Source of the DNA: Frigoribacterium sp. PhB160
Lineage (GTDB): Bacteria > Actinomycetota > Actinomycetes > Actinomycetales > Microbacteriaceae
Assembly: GCF_003751785.1 (NCBI RefSeq)
Contig: NZ_RKIE01000001.1
Location: forward strand, 907,564-971,563
Direction: 5' to 3'
Length of the DNA stretch: 64,000 nucleotides
The translations under genes and the position numbers were made by a program. Shown here piece after piece: positions 1-10,669 of this stretch; the first letter of the stretch is position 1, and every line of letters begins with the position of its first letter. The notes under the pieces are model-generated. The model ran no database searches and had not been told where the DNA came from. It saw nothing but the letters and a program-made list of their open reading frames with translations.

Positions 1-205
1 CCCACGAGAGCTCACGGCCCGTCGCCCAGCCGTGGTCGACGATGCGGTCGAGGAAGAACCGGGCGTCGGGCTCGCCGTAGGGCGTCGGCACGGTCGTGAA
101 GCGCTGGACGGCCTCGTCCTGGCAGGCGTCGACGATCGCCGGGACGTCGGCCGGGCCGGGGACGAGCAGCTGCAGCCGGGGCGACTGCAGCGTGAAGGGC
201 TGCAC
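1..205 (-). CDS. GNAT-family N-acetyltransferase, N-terminal part (runs off the left edge)
   Basis: Reading from a GTG at 205, the first 68 codons give a protein that begins MQPFTLQSPRLQLLVPG. It continues with a segment containing VQRFTTVPTPYGEPDARFF. This is the usual opening of RimJ/RimL-type GNAT acetyltransferases, with the beta1 strand, an 'evqrft' turn and the helix before beta2. The acetyl-CoA-binding motif would lie beyond the window, so substrate and catalytic residues cannot be judged. The start lies 2 nt after the trpS stop codon on the same strand, so the two genes are probably co-transcribed. Family assignment rests on sequence pattern only. Confidence 0.72.
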   Translation of the reverse strand, partial: MQPFTLQSPRLQLLVPGPADVPAIVDACQDEAVQRFTTVPTPYGEPDARFFLDRIVDHGWATGRELSW

Positions 206-207
206 GG

Positions 208-2172
<1,965 letters not shown>

Positions 2173-2185
2173 CCGGCGGCTGCCG

Positions 2186-3388
2186 TCACCCCTCGTCGCG
2201 GCGCCGGGGGAGGGCGCCGCGCGCCCGGGCCGGCAGGGCCCGCACGGCGGCGAGCAGGCGCCGCGGCCGGGAGCCGCCCCGCGCCTCCGCCGCCCGGCGC
2301 TCGTCGGCGAGCCGCGCCTCCGCCTCCGCCTGGCGTGCCGCCTCCGCCGCCCGCTGCCGCTCCTCCTCCAGCGCGCGCAGCCGCGCCGCCTCGGCGTGCG
2401 GGTCGGCCAGCACGCCGATCTCGTCCATGCCGACGGCGATCCACGACGCCGCGAGCAGCAGCACCTGGCAGAGCAGGTTGATGACGAGCAGGAGGCCGAC
2501 GATCGCCGCGAACCCGGCCAGCAGCGGGTTCGAGCCCGCGGCGCGCAGCAGCACCCCGCCGCCGATCGTGATGAGCACGAAGCCCGCCGCGCCGAGGGCC
2601 GAGCCCGCCAGGAGGCGCCGCCCCGGGATGTGCAGCCCCGCCAGCACCCGGAACAGCGCGACGAGCACCGCGGTGTCGAACGCGAACACGAGCACGATGC
2701 CGACCACCCGCAGCAGCACCGCCGCCGAGTCGGAGGTGGTGGACAGGCCGAGCAGCCGCAGCCCCCAGGTCACGGCGGTCGAGCTGAGGAGCGACAGCGA
2801 GGCCGACACGACGACGGCCAGGCCGAAGGCGACCGCGAGGGCGAGGTCGCGGAGGACGAGCCGCAGCAGCGGGGTCGACGAGGTCGGCGCCCGGAAGACG
2901 GTCCGCACCGAGTCGCGCATGCTGCCGAACAGACGGATCGACGAGAACACCAGGCCGACGAGGGCCACGGCCCCCGTCAGCCCGAAGACGTTGGCGTTCA
3001 TCAGGGCGCCGGGCTCGACCACGCCCGCCCCGCTGTCGTCCTTGATGACGCCGGGCACGGCCGACTGGATGAAGGTGATCAGCTCGTCGCGGACGACCTC
3101 GTTGCCGGCCACCACGAAGCCCGCGACGCTGAAGCCGACCCAGAGGGCGGAGAACAGGGCGAACAGCGCCTGGTAGGTGAGGCCCGCCGCGAGGAGCGGC
3201 CCCTTGAGCACGATGTGCCGCCCGACCACCCGCACCAGTCGCGTCGACACGAGGCGGGCACCGGGACCCGGTCGGTCGGCGCCGGCGCCGGCCCCGCCCT
3301 CGCTCTGGCTCTCGTCCTCGGACGCCGGGGCCGTCGCCGTCGTGGTCGCGGGCTCGGTCGCGGGCTCGTCGTCGGGTCGGCGTCGCAT
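2186..3388 (-). CDS. YihY/BrkB-family inner-membrane protein
   Basis: A 400-residue polytopic membrane protein of the YihY/virulence factor BrkB family (once misnamed RNase BN). The first 60 residues are polar and rich in Ala, Glu and Thr. About six hydrophobic segments follow, and the family segment GPLLAAGLTYQALFALFSAL lies near residue 75. The C-terminal 70 residues are highly charged with many Ala, Glu and Arg (EEERQRAAEAARQAEAEARL), which predicts a cytoplasmic coiled coil. No enzymatic activity is established for the family. The ATG at 3388 follows a TACGCT hexamer by 6 nt. An upstream in-frame start at 3445 would add 19 Pro/Arg-rich residues and looks spurious. Confidence 0.85.
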   Translation of the reverse strand: MRRRPDDEPATEPATTTATAPASEDESQSEGGAGAGADRPGPGARLVSTRLVRVVGRHIVLKGPLLAAGLTYQALFALFSALWVGFSVAGFVVAGNEVVRDELITFIQSAVPGVIKDDSGAGVVEPGALMNANVFGLTGAVALVGLVFSSIRLFGSMRDSVRTVFRAPTSSTPLLRLVLRDLALAVAFGLAVVVSASLSLLSSTAVTWGLRLLGLSTTSDSAAVLLRVVGIVLVFAFDTAVLVALFRVLAGLHIPGRRLLAGSALGAAGFVLITIGGGVLLRAAGSNPLLAGFAAIVGLLLVINLLCQVLLLAASWIAVGMDEIGVLADPHAEAARLRALEEERQRAAEAARQAEAEARLADERRAAEARGGSRPRRLLAAVRALPARARGALPRRRDEG

Positions 3389-3394
3389 CCCCCC

Positions 3395-3400
3395 AGCGTA
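3395..3400 (-). promoter_or_regulatory. -10 hexamer for leaderless YihY-family gene
   Basis: TACGCT is followed by six G residues and then the ATG at 3388. There is no separate Shine-Dalgarno spacing, so a leaderless start is likely. The G-run could alternatively act as a poor ribosome site. Confidence 0.45.
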
Positions 3401-3407
3401 CGGGCGG

Positions 3408-3433
3408 GCCGGAGGCGCGGGCCGGAGGCGCGG
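3408..3433 (+). repeat. 13-bp tandem repeat containing the GGAGGCGCG word
   Basis: GCCGGAGGCGCGG occurs twice head-to-tail (3408-3420 and 3421-3433) in the divergent gap between the YihY-family gene and ptsI. The core 9-mer is the window-wide over-represented word described in the findings. Confidence 0.8.
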
Positions 3434-3465
3434 ACCGCGGGGCACGCCCGTCAGGGGCTCTCGCG

Positions 3466-3471
3466 TACGAT
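3466..3471 (+). promoter_or_regulatory. -10 element of ptsI
   Basis: TACGAT matches the actinobacterial TANNNT pattern. It would start transcription near 3478, giving ptsI a leader of about 60 nt. No clear -35 box is visible. Confidence 0.45.
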
Positions 3472-3538
3472 GACGACGACCGTTCGGCGCCGTCGATCAC
3501 CGTGGCGCCGGTGAGACCCGATAGCGAAGAGGTTGACC

Positions 3539-5188
3539 GTGGCACTACAGGGCGTTGGAGTCGGACGAGGCGTGGCTGTCGGCCCCGTGCTGCGGATGCC
3601 CGAGCCGCTGCCCGAACCGGGCACGGAGGCGCGCACCGCCGAGGCCTCCGTCGAGCTGAAGGCCGTGACCGAGGCGCTCGCCGCCGTCGCCGCCGACCTC
3701 ACGGCCCGCGGCGAGAAGGCGGGCGGCGAGGCGAAGGACGTCCTCGACGCGCAGGCGCTCATGGCGCAGGACCCGACCCTCGTCGACGACGTCGAGCAGC
3801 GCGTCCAGGGCGGCTCGACGGGCGAGCGAGCCGTGTTCGAGGCGTTCTCCGCCTTCCAGGAGATGCTCGTCGGCATGGGCGGCTACATGGCCGAGCGCGC
3901 GACCGACCTCGGCGACGTCAGCCAGCGCGTCATCGCGCAGCTCCGCGGCGTCGCGGCGCCGGGCGTCCCCGAGAGCGACACCCCCTTCCTCCTCGTCGCG
4001 CCCGACCTGGCCCCGGCCGACACGGCCCTGCTCGACCTCGACAAGGTGCTCGCGCTCATCACGCGCGACGGCGGCCCGACGTCGCACACCGCGATCCTCG
4101 CCCGCTCGAAGTCGATCCCGGCGATCGTCGGCGTCGTCGGCGCCCTCGACCTCGCCGACGGCACCGTCGTCGTGGCCGACGCGGCGACCGGCGTCGTCAC
4201 CGTCGACCCGACGGCCGACGAGATCGCGGACGCCGAGTCCCGCATCGCCGAACGGAAGGCGGCCGCCGCGGCCCCCCTGACCGACGGCGCGCTCGCCGAC
4301 GGCCACGCCGTCCCCCTGCTCGCCAACCTCGGCTCGCCCGACGAGGCCGCCGGCGCCGTCGCGCTCGGCGCGGAGGGCGTCGGCCTCTTCCGCACCGAGT
4401 TCCTCTTCCTCGGCTCGAGCCAGGCGCCCACGGTCGAGAGCCAGACCGCCAGCTACACCGCGCTGCTCGAGGCCTTCCCCGGTCGCAAGGTCGTCGTGCG
4501 CGCGCTCGACGCCGGCGCGGACAAGCCCCTCGCCTTCCTTAACGACGCCCACGAGGAGAACCCCGCGCTCGGCCTCCGGGGCCTCCGTGCCCTGCGGGTC
4601 AAGGAGCAGATCCTCCGCGACCAGCTGACGGCGCTCGCCCAGGCCCAGGCCGCCACGACCGCCGACCTCTGGGTCATGGCGCCGATGGTCAGCGACGCCG
4701 ACGAGACCGAGTACTTCGTCGACCTCGGCCGCGAGCTCGGCCTGAAGACCGTGGGCGTCATGGCGGAGGTGCCCTCGCTCGCCGTCATGGCCGACCAGGT
4801 CTTCGCCTCCGCCGACTTCGTCAGCGTGGGCACCAACGACCTGACGCAGTACACGCTCGCCGCAGATCGCATGCTGGGCTCGGTCGCCTCGTACCAGGAC
4901 CCGTGGCACCCGGCCGTGCTGCGCCTGGTGCGCGCCCTCGGCGACGCCGGCGCCACCGCGTCGAAGCCCGTCGGCATCTGCGGCGAGGCCGCGGCCGACC
5001 CGCTGCTCGCGGTCGTGCTCGTCGGCCTCGGCGCGACGACGCTCTCGATGACGCCCGCGGCCCTCGCCGACGTGCGCCTCGAGCTCTCGAAGCACACCCT
5101 CGAGCAGGCCCGCGAGCTCGCCGCCGCCGCCGTGGCCGCGACGAGCGCGGCGGGTGCCCGCGCCGCCGCGGAGGCGGTCGCGGTCTGA
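3539..5188 (+). CDS. ptsI: Phosphoenolpyruvate--protein phosphotransferase (PTS enzyme I)
   Basis: Enzyme I takes phosphate from phosphoenolpyruvate and passes it to HPr, the first step of PTS sugar uptake. The 549 residues show the N-terminal HPr-binding/phosphohistidine domain with GGPTSHTAI around the phosphorylated His183. The PEP-binding barrel follows, with GLFRTEFLF, RALDAGADKP, NPALGLRGLR and SVGTNDLTQY, plus the active-site Cys in GICGEAA. It is slightly shorter than E. coli EI (575). I chose GTG 3539 because AAGAGG at 3527-3532 is 6 nt upstream; the TTG at 3533 abuts that site. No HPr gene lies next to it. Orphan IIA and IIB genes occur at 22.6 kb. Confidence 0.95.
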   Translation: MALQGVGVGRGVAVGPVLRMPEPLPEPGTEARTAEASVELKAVTEALAAVAADLTARGEKAGGEAKDVLDAQALMAQDPTLVDDVEQRVQGGSTGERAVFEAFSAFQEMLVGMGGYMAERATDLGDVSQRVIAQLRGVAAPGVPESDTPFLLVAPDLAPADTALLDLDKVLALITRDGGPTSHTAILARSKSIPAIVGVVGALDLADGTVVVADAATGVVTVDPTADEIADAESRIAERKAAAAAPLTDGALADGHAVPLLANLGSPDEAAGAVALGAEGVGLFRTEFLFLGSSQAPTVESQTASYTALLEAFPGRKVVVRALDAGADKPLAFLNDAHEENPALGLRGLRALRVKEQILRDQLTALAQAQAATTADLWVMAPMVSDADETEYFVDLGRELGLKTVGVMAEVPSLAVMADQVFASADFVSVGTNDLTQYTLAADRMLGSVASYQDPWHPAVLRLVRALGDAGATASKPVGICGEAAADPLLAVVLVGLGATTLSMTPAALADVRLELSKHTLEQARELAAAAVAATSAAGARAAAEAVAV

Positions 5189-5224
5189 CCGGGGCCTGAG
5201 CCGGCCCGGCGCACGGGTGCGGCG

Positions 5225-5270
5225 GGACGACGGCGGGGCGGCACCGAGAGGTGCCGCCCCGCCGTCGTCC
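5225..5270. terminator. Bidirectional hairpin terminator between ptsI and the YezG-like gene
   Basis: A perfect 21-bp stem (5225-5245 with 5250-5270) closes on a GAGA tetraloop between two convergent genes. There is no T-tract, as is common in high-GC actinobacteria. The stem is closely related to the one at 23359-23402, with compensated changes. Confidence 0.85.
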
Positions 5271-5277
5271 GGGCGGC

Positions 5278-6180
5278 CTACGCGGTGACGGCCTGCAGGT
5301 GCTCGGCAACGATCGCGTCCACGAGGCCCGAGACGGCGGCCTCGACGACGGGGACGACCGCGGGCGACGCGACCCGCGCCTCCTCGACCGACCGCTCGGG
5401 GTCGACCTGGTCGACTGCGGCGACGACGGGCAGCACGCCGGCGCCGACCGCCTCGGCGTGCAGGCGCAGCAGCGTGGCCACGCGGTGGGGCTCGATGACG
5501 TCGCTCACGACCGCCTCGCGCACCCGGCGGGAGAGCTGGGCCAGGGTCAGGGCCGGGGCCGACGCGTCGTCGCCCACCACGGCCTCGGCCGTGCTCGCCA
5601 CGGGCGACGAGGCGACCTGCTGCTCGACGCTCGCGACGACGCCGGGCCAGCCCCAGCGGCCGAGCAGCGGCTCGAGGGCCGACGGCACGACGGACGACGT
5701 GGAGGCGCGGGCCGGGTCGCCCGCGCCGCCCGCCCCCGTCGCCTCGGGCAGCCACTCGGGTCGGTACCGGTCGGCGCGGGGGAAGCGGGCGAGGTCGGCC
5801 GCGTAGTCGTCGTCGCCCGGCAGGTCGACGGCGTCGCTCGGCTCGAACGGGGAGGCCGGGTCGACCCACACCCGTCGGTCGTAGTTGAAGCGGGCGGTGA
5901 ACGAGCCGTCGCTCGAGACGGTGAGCGAGAGGGAGAACCAGGCGCCCTTCTCGGGGTCGGCCATGGCCTCGCGCAGCTGCGACCCGAGCGCGGAGACGTC
6001 CGGGACGGCGCCGACCTGCCGGGCCGACCCGGTCGCGTCGGTGGCGTCGACCCAGAGGCGTGCCACGCTGCCGACCTCGAGGAGGAAGAGCGTGGCCTCG
6101 GCCCAGTCGAGGCCCTCGAGGGAGGCCGCGAACCGCGCGGCGATGTCGTTCTGGAGCTGTTGCTGGCGGGTGACGTCCAT
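5278..6180 (-). CDS. YezG/DUF600-like protein of unknown function
   Basis: A 300-residue acidic soluble protein. Residues about 75-150 resemble the DUF600/YezG immunity-protein fold. A Trp-Phe strand (KGAWFSLSLTVSSDG) is followed by ARFNYDRRVWVDP and, after a gap, DDYAADLARFPR and RPEWLPE, the same order seen in YezG antitoxins of Bacillus. The C-terminal half (from about residue 170) is mostly helical, Ala/Val-rich and not recognised. YezG neutralises LXG toxins, but no toxin is adjacent here, so an immunity role is inference only. The ATG at 6180 gives the start that suits the N-terminal helix. The 48 extra upstream codons are Pro/Arg-rich and unconvincing. Confidence 0.6.
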   Translation of the reverse strand: MDVTRQQQLQNDIAARFAASLEGLDWAEATLFLLEVGSVARLWVDATDATGSARQVGAVPDVSALGSQLREAMADPEKGAWFSLSLTVSSDGSFTARFNYDRRVWVDPASPFEPSDAVDLPGDDDYAADLARFPRADRYRPEWLPEATGAGGAGDPARASTSSVVPSALEPLLGRWGWPGVVASVEQQVASSPVASTAEAVVGDDASAPALTLAQLSRRVREAVVSDVIEPHRVATLLRLHAEAVGAGVLPVVAAVDQVDPERSVEEARVASPAVVPVVEAAVSGLVDAIVAEHLQAVTA

Positions 6181-6271
6181 GCGTCTCGGCCTCTCGGTCG
6201 TGGTCGGTGATCGGGGGCGGGTGCCCCGGCGCGACGACGCCGGAGGGCGGACCGGCCGAGACGGCACGGGA

Positions 6272-6277
6272 AGCTTA
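6272..6277 (-). promoter_or_regulatory. Candidate -10 for the YezG-like gene
   Basis: TAAGCT on the minus strand, in the 182-bp divergent gap, would give a leader of about 85 nt. It overlaps a palindromic AAGCTT and is the most AT-rich spot in the gap. Confidence 0.3.
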
Positions 6278-6350
6278 TCCGCCTCGGGCGGCCTGCGCCC
6301 TGTTCCCGGGCGGGGGCCGTGCATCCGGTCACCGCCACCCCGCCGGGAGC

Positions 6351-6355
6351 AGACT
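6351..6355 (+). promoter_or_regulatory. Possible -10 (CAGACT, 6350-6355) of the DUF6177-like gene
   Basis: CAGACT precedes the GTG start at 6363 by 7 nt, the spacing of a leaderless start. A GGGAG sequence at 6345-6349 lies 13 nt upstream of the start and is too far to act as a normal ribosome site. Confidence 0.3.
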
Positions 6356-6362
6356 GGGTGAC

Positions 6363-7577
6363 GTGGGCACCCCTATACGACACCCGTTGGTCGACGCGAT
6401 CACGTCGCGCGTCGTCCGGGTCGACAGCAGGGCCCGCGTGGTGCGACTCAGCCCGCCGATGGCCGACCTGCTGTCGCGTCGTCGCAGCCGCCGGCGACCC
6501 GTCGTCGTCACCAGCGAGCGGTCCCGCCTGACCGTCGGGCTCCGCGCCGCGCTCGTCGACGCGGGCGGTGCCTGGGTCGTCGAGGGCCGGGCGGGAGCCC
6601 TCCGCGACGGCCTCACCGGCCTGCCCTACGCCGACCTCGACGCCGCGGGGCACCCCGTCGAGGAGGCCCCCGAGCCCCTGCCCGTCGAGCTCCCGGTGCT
6701 GGAGGCGGCGGTCGACACCACCTCGCAGCTCTCGGTCGACCTCACGGTGCTGCACCGCGCCTCCCACGACACGAGCCTCGGCGGGGCCGTCGAGGTCCTC
6801 GGGCGCGCCGTCTCGGGCGAGGGGCCGGCGTCGTGGGGAGCGACCGAGCCCCTCGCCCACCCCTGGGACCGCTGGGTGCTGACCCAGCACGCCCGTCACG
6901 CCGCGCCCGAGACCGTGCGCGTCGTCGTCGAGGGCCCGCACCTGTCCGGCACCGTCACGGCCCGAGTCACCGAGCACGGCATCGAGGAGACGACGGCGCT
7001 CACCGTCGACGTCCGGGCGGACGGCGGGCGCGACGGGCTCGACGCCGCCATCGGTCGCCTCACGTCCGCGCTCGGCGAGATCGCCGGGTCGTCGCTGCCG
7101 ACCTTCGCCCTGGTCGTCGCGCGAGAGGGCGAGACCGACCGCTGCGTCCGGGCGGTGACCTACCCGCCCGCCAACCCGGTGGCGCTGCTCATCGGGGCCC
7201 CCTCGGTCAAGCGCCTCGGCCTCGAGCTCTCGGCCATCCCGTCGCCGCGCCCCGTCGTCGTCGTCGGCCGCCCCCGGCTGCCGGCCTACGTCGTGCCGCT
7301 GGGCGACGCCTCGACCTCGGGGTGGCAGGCCCTGCACGAGACGCTCGACGCCGTCGGGCCGGAGCGTCTCGCCACGCTCGTCGCCACGCCCCTCCTGCAG
7401 GCGTGGGAGGAGGACCTCGGCGAGATGGACCTCCTGCACGAGAGCTCGGTCGAGGGCGCCCAAGGCGTGCTCGGCGCGGGCCACATCCCGACGGGCCCCG
7501 ACGACGACGCCGACGACGCCGACGCCGACGCCGACGCCGACGACACTGACGAGGAGGCGCCCTCCGGTGCCCCGTGA
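6363..7577 (+). CDS. DUF6177-like protein
   Basis: A 404-residue soluble protein without signal peptide or membrane segment. Its opening HPLVDAITSRVVRVD and the RRPVVVTSERSR and GLTGLPYADL segments match my memory of the DUF6177 family. I recall that family only from actinobacteria, sometimes near type VII secretion genes. No catalytic motif is visible. The last 20 residues are an acidic Asp/Ala run encoded by GAC/GCC triplets at about 7500-7550, a low-complexity tail that could vary by slippage. The gene overlaps the next one by 11 bp, so the two are coupled. It is divergent from the YezG-like gene, and hairpins bound the trio. Confidence 0.6.
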   Translation: MGTPIRHPLVDAITSRVVRVDSRARVVRLSPPMADLLSRRRSRRRPVVVTSERSRLTVGLRAALVDAGGAWVVEGRAGALRDGLTGLPYADLDAAGHPVEEAPEPLPVELPVLEAAVDTTSQLSVDLTVLHRASHDTSLGGAVEVLGRAVSGEGPASWGATEPLAHPWDRWVLTQHARHAAPETVRVVVEGPHLSGTVTARVTEHGIEETTALTVDVRADGGRDGLDAAIGRLTSALGEIAGSSLPTFALVVAREGETDRCVRAVTYPPANPVALLIGAPSVKRLGLELSAIPSPRPVVVVGRPRLPAYVVPLGDASTSGWQALHETLDAVGPERLATLVATPLLQAWEEDLGEMDLLHESSVEGAQGVLGAGHIPTGPDDDADDADADADADDTDEEAPSGAP

Positions 7578-7914
7578 CATCACCATCCTGAGTCCCCACG
7601 TCGTGGACGCCCTCGACCTCGCCACGGCCGCCCGGGCGGTGGACGAGTCGTTCGGCGTTCGCGAGATCGACGGCGGGGACGCCCTGCAGGTCTTCGCCGC
7701 CGGGGGAGAGGCCGTCCTCACGGTCTGGACGGCGAGCGAGCTCACCGTCGAGGGCGAGGTCGAGCGCCTGCTGCCCGACCCGCCGGCCGTGACCCTGCCG
7801 GTCTTCTGGATCGACGCGGCCGCGCCCCTCGGGCCCGAGGGCGAGCGAGGCGTCTCCGTCGCCCTGCGCCTGGCCCTCGGCGTCGAGGCCACCTGCATCG
7901 TCGAGGACGACTGA
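7567..7914 (+). CDS. Small hypothetical protein coupled to the DUF6177-like gene
   Basis: A 115-residue acidic protein starting at GTG 7567, inside the end of the preceding gene (11-bp overlap in another frame). It shows alternating strands and helices and a central VFWIDAAAPLGPEGERG segment, with no signal peptide, membrane helix or Cys pair. I do not recognise the family. Tight overlap with the DUF6177-like gene implies that the two products are made together and may interact. The frame has normal NNC/NNG codon bias over its whole length, which supports it as a real gene. Confidence 0.6.
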   Translation: MPRDITILSPHVVDALDLATAARAVDESFGVREIDGGDALQVFAAGGEAVLTVWTASELTVEGEVERLLPDPPAVTLPVFWIDAAAPLGPEGERGVSVALRLALGVEATCIVEDD

Positions 7915-7961
7915 GCCCGAGCCCGAGCCCCGGGCCCCTGGTTCGTGCCCGAGCGCACGAC

Positions 7962-7986
7962 GGCCCGGGTCGTGGCGACCCGGGCC
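7962..7986. terminator. Hairpin terminator between the DUF6177 pair and sdhB
   Basis: GGCCCGGGTCG (7962-7972) pairs perfectly with CGACCCGGGCC (7976-7986) around a 3-nt loop. The 11-bp stem lies between convergent genes and can serve both strands. Confidence 0.75.
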
Positions 7987-8020
7987 GGACGTGCGGAGGG
8001 AGGAGCCCTCGAGGTGCTGG

Positions 8021-8776
8021 CTAGGCCTTGCCCCGCAGGACGGCCTGCTTGACCTCGGCGATCGCCTGCGTCACCTGGATGCCGCGCGGGCACGCCTCGG
8101 TGCAGTTGAAGGTCGTGCGGCAGCGCCAGACGCCCTCCTTGTCGTTGAGGATGTCGAGGCGCACCTGCGCGCCCTCGTCCCGCGAGTCGAAGATGAAGCG
8201 GTGCGCGTTGACGATGGCGGCGGGGCCGAAGTACTGGCCGTCGGTCCAGAAGACCGGGCAGCTCGACGTGCAGGCCGCGCAGAGGATGCACTTCGTCGTG
8301 TCGTCGAAGCGCTCGCGCTGCGTGGCGCTCTGGATGCGCTCCTTCTCGGGCTTCGACGAGGCCATGAGGAAGGGCTGGATCTCGCGGTACGACTGGAAGA
8401 ACGGCTCCATGTCGACGATGAGGTCCTTCTCGAGCGGCAGGCCCTTGATCGCCTCGACGTAGATCGGCTGCGAGATGTCGAGGTCCTTGATGAGCGTCTT
8501 GCACGCCAGGCGGTTGCGGCCGTTGATGCGCATCGCGTCCGAGCCGCAGACCCCGTGGGCGCACGAGCGACGGAACGTCAGCGAGCCGTCCTGCTCCCAC
8601 TTGATCTGGTGCAGGGCGTCCAGCACGCGGTCGGTCGGCAGCACCTGCACGTCGAAGTCCTGCCAGCGCGGCTCGTCGTCGACGTCGGGGTCGAAGCGCC
8701 GGATGATCAGCGTCGCCGTGAAGGTGGGGACCGCGTCGGAGGCGGTGGGGGCGTTCTCGAGGACTGCGGAGCTCAT
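8021..8776 (-). CDS. sdhB: Succinate dehydrogenase iron-sulfur subunit
   Basis: The 251-residue electron-transfer subunit of complex II. It carries electrons from the SdhA flavin to membrane quinone. The [2Fe-2S] ligands appear in RRSCAHGVCGSDAM plus LACKTL. The [4Fe-4S] cluster lies in CILCAACTSSCP, and the third cluster motif in CRTTFNCTEACPRGI. The N-terminal 25 residues are an Ala/Thr-rich extension. The gene is last in the sdhC-D-A-B operon; its ATG at 8776 lies 2 nt after the sdhA stop codon. A hairpin at 7962-7986 follows. Nothing is missing from the cluster ligands. Confidence 0.96.
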   Translation of the reverse strand: MSSAVLENAPTASDAVPTFTATLIIRRFDPDVDDEPRWQDFDVQVLPTDRVLDALHQIKWEQDGSLTFRRSCAHGVCGSDAMRINGRNRLACKTLIKDLDISQPIYVEAIKGLPLEKDLIVDMEPFFQSYREIQPFLMASSKPEKERIQSATQRERFDDTTKCILCAACTSSCPVFWTDGQYFGPAAIVNAHRFIFDSRDEGAQVRLDILNDKEGVWRCRTTFNCTEACPRGIQVTQAIAEVKQAVLRGKA

Positions 8777-8778
8777 GC

Positions 8779-10602
8779 TCAGTACTTCCGTTCCATCGGC
8801 GTGTAGTTCGTGATCACGACGGGCTTGGTGTCGAGGCGGATGTGGTCGCCGGCCAGCGACGAGTGGGCGTCGCCCGTGAGGTACGCCATCGTGTGCACGA
8901 GCCAGTTCTCGTCGTCGCGCGTGGGGTAGTCCTCGCGGAAGTGGCCGCCGCGGCTCTCCTGGCGCGAGCGCGCCGAGTACACGACGACCTCGGCGAGGTC
9001 GAGCAGGAAGCCCAGCTCGATGGCCTCGAGCAGGTCGGTGTTGAACCGCTTGCCCTTGTCCTGCACGGAGATGTTCTTGAAGCGGTCGCGGAGGTCGGCG
9101 ATCACGTGGGTGACCTCGTCGAGCGTCTCCTCCGTGCGGAAGACCTGCGCGTTGCGGTCCATGCTGTCCTGCAGCTCCTTGCGGAGGGTCGCGATGCGCT
9201 CGGTGCCGGTGGCGTTCCGCACGTCGGCGACGAGGCCGCGGACGAAGCCGGCCGGGTCGTCGGGCAGCGGCACGAACTCGGCCGTCTTGACGAACTCGAC
9301 GGCGTTGTTGCCGGCGCGCTTGCCGAACACGTTGATGTCGAGCAGCGAGTTCGTGCCGAGCCGGTTGGAGCCGTGCACGCTGACGCAGGCGCACTCGCCG
9401 GCCGCGTAGAGGCCCGGCACGACGGTCGTGTTGTCACGCAGCACCTCGGCGTGGACGTTCGTCGGGATGCCGCCCATCGCGTAGTGCGCCGTGGGGAGGA
9501 CGGGCACCGGCTCGGTGTACGGCTCGACCCCGAGGTAGGTGCGGGCGAACTCCGTGATGTCGGGCAGCTTGGCGTCGATGACAGCGGGGTCGAGGTGCGT
9601 GATGTCGAGGTAGACGTAGTCCTTGTGCGGGCCCGCGCCGCGCCCCTCGCGGATCTCGGTGGCCATGCAGCGGGCGACGATGTCGCGCGGTGCCAGGTCC
9701 TTGATGGTCGGCGCGTAGCGCTCCATGAAGCGCTCGCCCTCGCTGTTGCGGAGGATGGCGCCCTCGCCGCGCGCCGCCTCCGACAGGAGGATGCCGAGCC
9801 CGGCCAGGCCGGTCGGGTGGAACTGGAAGAACTCCATGTCCTCCAGGGGCAGGCCCTTGCGCCAGATGATGCCCACGCCGTCGCCGGTCAGGGTGTGCGC
9901 GTTCGACGTCGTCTTGTAGATCTTGCCGAAGCCGCCCGTGGCGAAGATGACGGCCTTGCCCTGGAAGACGTGCAGCTCGCCCGTCGACAGCTCGTAGGCG
10001 ATGACGCCGGCCGGGCGCTCGACGCCGTCGACCTCGCCCATGACCAGGTCGAGCACGTAGAACTCGTTGAAGAACTCGATGCCGTGCTTGACGCAGTTCT
10101 GGTACAGCGTCTGGAGGATCATGTGCCCCGTGCGGTCGGCCGCGTAGCAGGCCCGACGGACGGGGCTCTTGCCGTGCTCGGCCGTGTGGCCGCCGAAGCG
10201 CCGCTGGTCGATCTTGCCCTCGGGCGTGCGGTTGAAGGGGAGCCCCATGTTCTCGAGGTCGAGGACGGCGTCGATGGCCTCCTTCGCGAGGATCTCGGCG
10301 GCGTCCTGGTCGACGAGGTAGTCGCCGCCCTTCACCGTGTCGAAGGTGTGCCACTCCCAGTTGTCGTCCTCGACGTTGGCGAGGGCCGCGGCCATGCCGC
10401 CCTGGGCCGCGCCGGTGTGCGAGCGGGTCGGGTAGAGCTTCGAGATGACCGCGGTGCTCGCGTTCGGGCCGGCCTCGATCGCCGCGCGCATCCCCGCGCC
10501 TCCGGCCCCGACGATGACGATGTCGTGCTGGTGGTAGTGGATGCCGTCGACCAGGGTGCTCTGGTCGGCGGACGAGGACGAGGCGGGGGGAGTGGTGGTC
10601 AC
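8779..10602 (-). CDS. sdhA: Succinate dehydrogenase flavoprotein subunit
   Basis: The 607-residue catalytic subunit, which oxidises succinate to fumarate. The FAD-binding Rossmann motif is [12 protein letters not shown] near residue 30. The covalent flavin-linking His lies in [11 protein letters not shown]. The dicarboxylate site is represented by [16 protein letters not shown] and [10 protein letters not shown]. The C-terminal Tyr/Arg-rich part ([11 protein letters not shown]) is typical. The start is a GTG at 10602 preceded by GGAAAGAACC. The gene lies 67 bp downstream of sdhD and directly upstream of sdhB. An over-represented GGAGGCGCG word lies in the sdhD-sdhA gap at 10641. Confidence 0.97.
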   Translation of the reverse strand: MTTTPPASSSSADQSTLVDGIHYHQHDIVIVGAGGAGMRAAIEAGPNASTAVISKLYPTRSHTGAAQGGMAAALANVEDDNWEWHTFDTVKGGDYLVDQDAAEILAKEAIDAVLDLENMGLPFNRTPEGKIDQRRFGGHTAEHGKSPVRRACYAADRTGHMILQTLYQNCVKHGIEFFNEFYVLDLVMGEVDGVERPAGVIAYELSTGELHVFQGKAVIFATGGFGKIYKTTSNAHTLTGDGVGIIWRKGLPLEDMEFFQFHPTGLAGLGILLSEAARGEGAILRNSEGERFMERYAPTIKDLAPRDIVARCMATEIREGRGAGPHKDYVYLDITHLDPAVIDAKLPDITEFARTYLGVEPYTEPVPVLPTAHYAMGGIPTNVHAEVLRDNTTVVPGLYAAGECACVSVHGSNRLGTNSLLDINVFGKRAGNNAVEFVKTAEFVPLPDDPAGFVRGLVADVRNATGTERIATLRKELQDSMDRNAQVFRTEETLDEVTHVIADLRDRFKNISVQDKGKRFNTDLLEAIELGFLLDLAEVVVYSARSRQESRGGHFREDYPTRDDENWLVHTMAYLTGDAHSSLAGDHIRLDTKPVVITNYTPMERKY

Positions 10603-10669
10603 GGTTCTTTCCGGTGGGTCTGGGGAGGACGGGGGGACGAGGAGGCGCGGGTCGGCCCGCGCCCCGAGG

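Noticed and set aside
3533-3541. TTG at 3533 as the ptsI start
   Set aside because: The AAGAGG ribosome site abuts that codon; GTG 3539 has the correct 6-nt spacing.
7500-7556. GAC/GCC triplet run as a possible minisatellite or CRISPR-like repeat
   Set aside because: It lies in frame in the DUF6177-like gene and simply encodes an acidic tail; there are no spacers.
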